From Actinomycetota bacterium (lineage in GTDB: Bacteria > Actinomycetota > Humimicrobiia > Humimicrobiales > Humimicrobiaceae): a stretch of DNA of 7,449 bases. Within the stretch, counting starts at the first letter, position 1, and each line of letters begins with the position of its first letter. Shown in pieces: positions 6,777-7,449 of this stretch. The notes beneath the pieces were generated by a model. It saw nothing but the letters and a program-made list of their open reading frames with translations, was not told where the DNA came from and did not search any database. The translations under genes and the position numbers were made by a program. The DNA lies in the NCBI GenBank assembly GCA_014360385.1, contig JACIXO010000061.1, positions 1 through 7,449 on the forward strand, given 5' to 3'.

Positions 6777-7185
6777 TTCGCATAATAGCCTGGCTTTTAA
6801 GCTGAACTGGCCCCCATCTTCCAGCCATGGGGATTTCTATGAAAAAAATTTTGCCGGTCACTGTGACGACAACCGGATCTCCAATGTCAGTACCTTCGGG
6901 ATTTTCCACTGTTATAGTTTCAATCTCTACAGAAGGTGCTCTCTCCCGAACAGCCTGCTCAAAATCAAAATCAGGGTCTTCAGCCAGCCCCACAGCAGCA
7001 AGCCTTGCCCCTTCTCTTGCTGCGTGTGTAAGAGCAATGTACTTACTGTACGCAACCCCAATTTCAAATATCCCAAACACCAGCATAACCACTATGGGAA
7101 CAATAACTGCAAATTCCACTATGGCTGAGCCTTTTTCACTCTTCATAAGCTTTACAAGCTTCTTGCTAAGCTTCATTTCTTTCAT
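6766..7185 (-). CDS. tadE: TadE-like minor pseudopilin
   Basis: The protein has 139 aa from the ATG at 7185. A short basic leader ends in KSEKG, followed by the mature start SAIVEFAVIVPIVVMLVFG. This is a classic Flp-type prepilin peptidase site with Gly at -1 (G19) and Glu at +5 (E24) ahead of a membrane helix (about 21-45). The helix continues into the family signature ALTHAAREGARLAAVG (51-66). The remaining 70 residues are a small beta-rich extracellular domain (VVVTVTGKIFFIEIP). TadE proteins are processed like pilins and are thought to help initiate or finish the pilus. The start is not secure: no clear Shine-Dalgarno precedes ATG 7185, ATG 7176 or ATG 7146, and an in-frame TTG at 7209 extends the frame by 8 residues. 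All choices keep the complete prepilin motif. It is the first recognisable gene of the operon in this window. Confidence 0.9.
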   Translation of the reverse strand: MKEMKLSKKLVKLMKSEKGSAIVEFAVIVPIVVMLVFGIFEIGVAYSKYIALTHAAREGARLAAVGLAEDPDFDFEQAVRERAPSVEIETITVENPEGTDIGDPVVVTVTGKIFFIEIPMAGRWGPVQLKSQAIMRREQ

Positions 7186-7306
7186 TTTATGAATAGCTAC
7201 AAAACACAATGAAAATACAGTTATAAGCTAAACTAACCAAAAGGATCACCAGGAATAAATTGACTTAAGAGAAGAGACCACTAAAAGTCAGTAATAAAAG
7301 TACATC

Positions 7307-7338
7307 TTATAAACAAAAACTATTATAAACAAAAACTA
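7307..7338 (-). repeat. 16-bp perfect tandem duplication with a TATAAT box
   Basis: TTATAAACAAAAACTA occurs twice without mismatch on the plus strand (7307-7322 and 7323-7338). On the minus strand this reads TAGTTTTTGTTTATAA twice, and the junction of the copies creates TATAAT (7322-7327). It lies about 120-150 nt upstream of the tadE ATG. Confidence 0.95.
7322..7327 (-). promoter_or_regulatory. Possible -10 box for the tad operon
   Basis: The minus strand has a perfect TATAAT at the junction of the 16-bp tandem copies, in the only sizeable noncoding region upstream of the operon genes. No acceptable TTGACA-like -35 is found at 16-18 nt, and in such AT-rich DNA a TATAAT arises easily by chance. 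A second, weaker candidate (TATAAC) lies nearer tadE at about 7222-7227. Low confidence. Confidence 0.2.
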
Positions 7339-7449
7339 TTTAAAAACATGCATCCAAATTTATTCTCTAAAAATATTTTCTAAAAAATAAAACCATAAAA
7401 TCCACAACAATTAGAAAAGAGAAGAAGAGAAGAAAAGGCCTGGTGCCAT

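Larger units (their letters stand above)
7186..7449. other. AT-rich leader region upstream of tadE, no convincing gene
   Basis: These roughly 260 bases contain no ORF of credible length on either strand. They hold a 16-bp perfect tandem duplication (7307-7338), a weak 6-bp inverted repeat (7261-7266 with 7285-7290), and a 26-nt all-purine run on the plus strand (7413-7438). At the very right edge the minus strand is open in three frames for 12 to 26 codons before stops, so the 3' end of an upstream gene may be present, but none is recognisable. No Flp major prepilin is present here. The region probably carries the promoter or leader of the tad operon. Confidence 0.6.

Noticed and set aside
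6827..7192. Plus-strand open frame of 121 codons opposite tadE
   Set aside because: It is the complement of tadE with no family features; the minus-strand frame has a full prepilin motif.
7261..7290. Inverted repeat TGACTT/AAGTCA as a terminator or operator
   Set aside because: The stem is only 6 bp with an 18-nt loop, is AT-rich, and has no following T-run on the minus strand; chance is likely in this DNA.
7412..7449. Short minus-strand ORF MAPGLFFSSSLF at the right edge
   Set aside because: It has twelve codons, no visible ribosome site because the window ends there, and two other frames are equally open. It might be the tail of an upstream gene, but I cannot support any identity.
1..7449. 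CRISPR arrays, insertion sequences, tRNA genes or attachment sites
   Set aside because: I saw no spaced repeats, transposase frames, terminal inverted repeats or tRNA-like cloverleaf; the direct repeats found are short simple tandem duplications.

Overview
The window holds most of one Tad (tight adherence, type IVc) pilus operon. All recognisable genes lie on the minus strand, so transcription runs from high to low coordinates. The order is tadE-like minor pseudopilin, tadG-like pilus assembly protein, cpaB/rcpC, tadZ/cpaE, tadA/cpaF ATPase, a VWA-domain/TadB fusion, and the first 18 codons of a gene that is probably tadC, cut by the left edge. Spacers are short (9-92 nt) and nothing convincing is encoded on the plus strand, so this reads as a single transcription unit.

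Organism: the DNA is AT-rich, with frequent AGA/AGG and ATA codons. No outer-membrane secretin (RcpA), pilotin or TadD-type lipoprotein is present between the genes. The tadG-like protein and the VWA-TadB arrangement remind me of Tad loci in Gram-positive or other monoderm lineages (Actinomycetota, Bacillota, Chloroflexota and uncultured relatives). This is an inference, and I cannot name a genus.

Layout: 7186-7449 is an AT-rich leader with a 16-bp perfect tandem duplication and no solid gene. 6766-7185 is tadE and 5689-6723 is tadG-like. 4805-5677 is cpaB, 3644-4795 is tadZ and 2196-3551 is tadA. 149-2170 is vwa-tadB and <1-56 is the tadC start. The Flp major prepilin and the TadV prepilin peptidase are not in the window and would be expected beyond the right edge or elsewhere.

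How the genes work together: TadA hydrolyses ATP at the cytoplasmic face and drives the TadB/TadC membrane platform, which adds pilins to the fibre. TadZ (a pseudo-receiver plus a ParA/MinD-like ATPase) is expected to place the machine at a cell site. CpaB is a membrane-anchored SAF-domain protein acting outside the membrane. TadE and TadG are pseudopilin-like proteins expected to prime or cap the pilus. The most unusual protein is TadB: a signal peptide and a complete MIDAS-type von Willebrand A domain are fused ahead of the membrane platform, placing a predicted metal-dependent binding module outside the cell and covalently tied to the pilus motor platform. A second curiosity is a series of small tandem duplications concentrated at gene starts and junctions.
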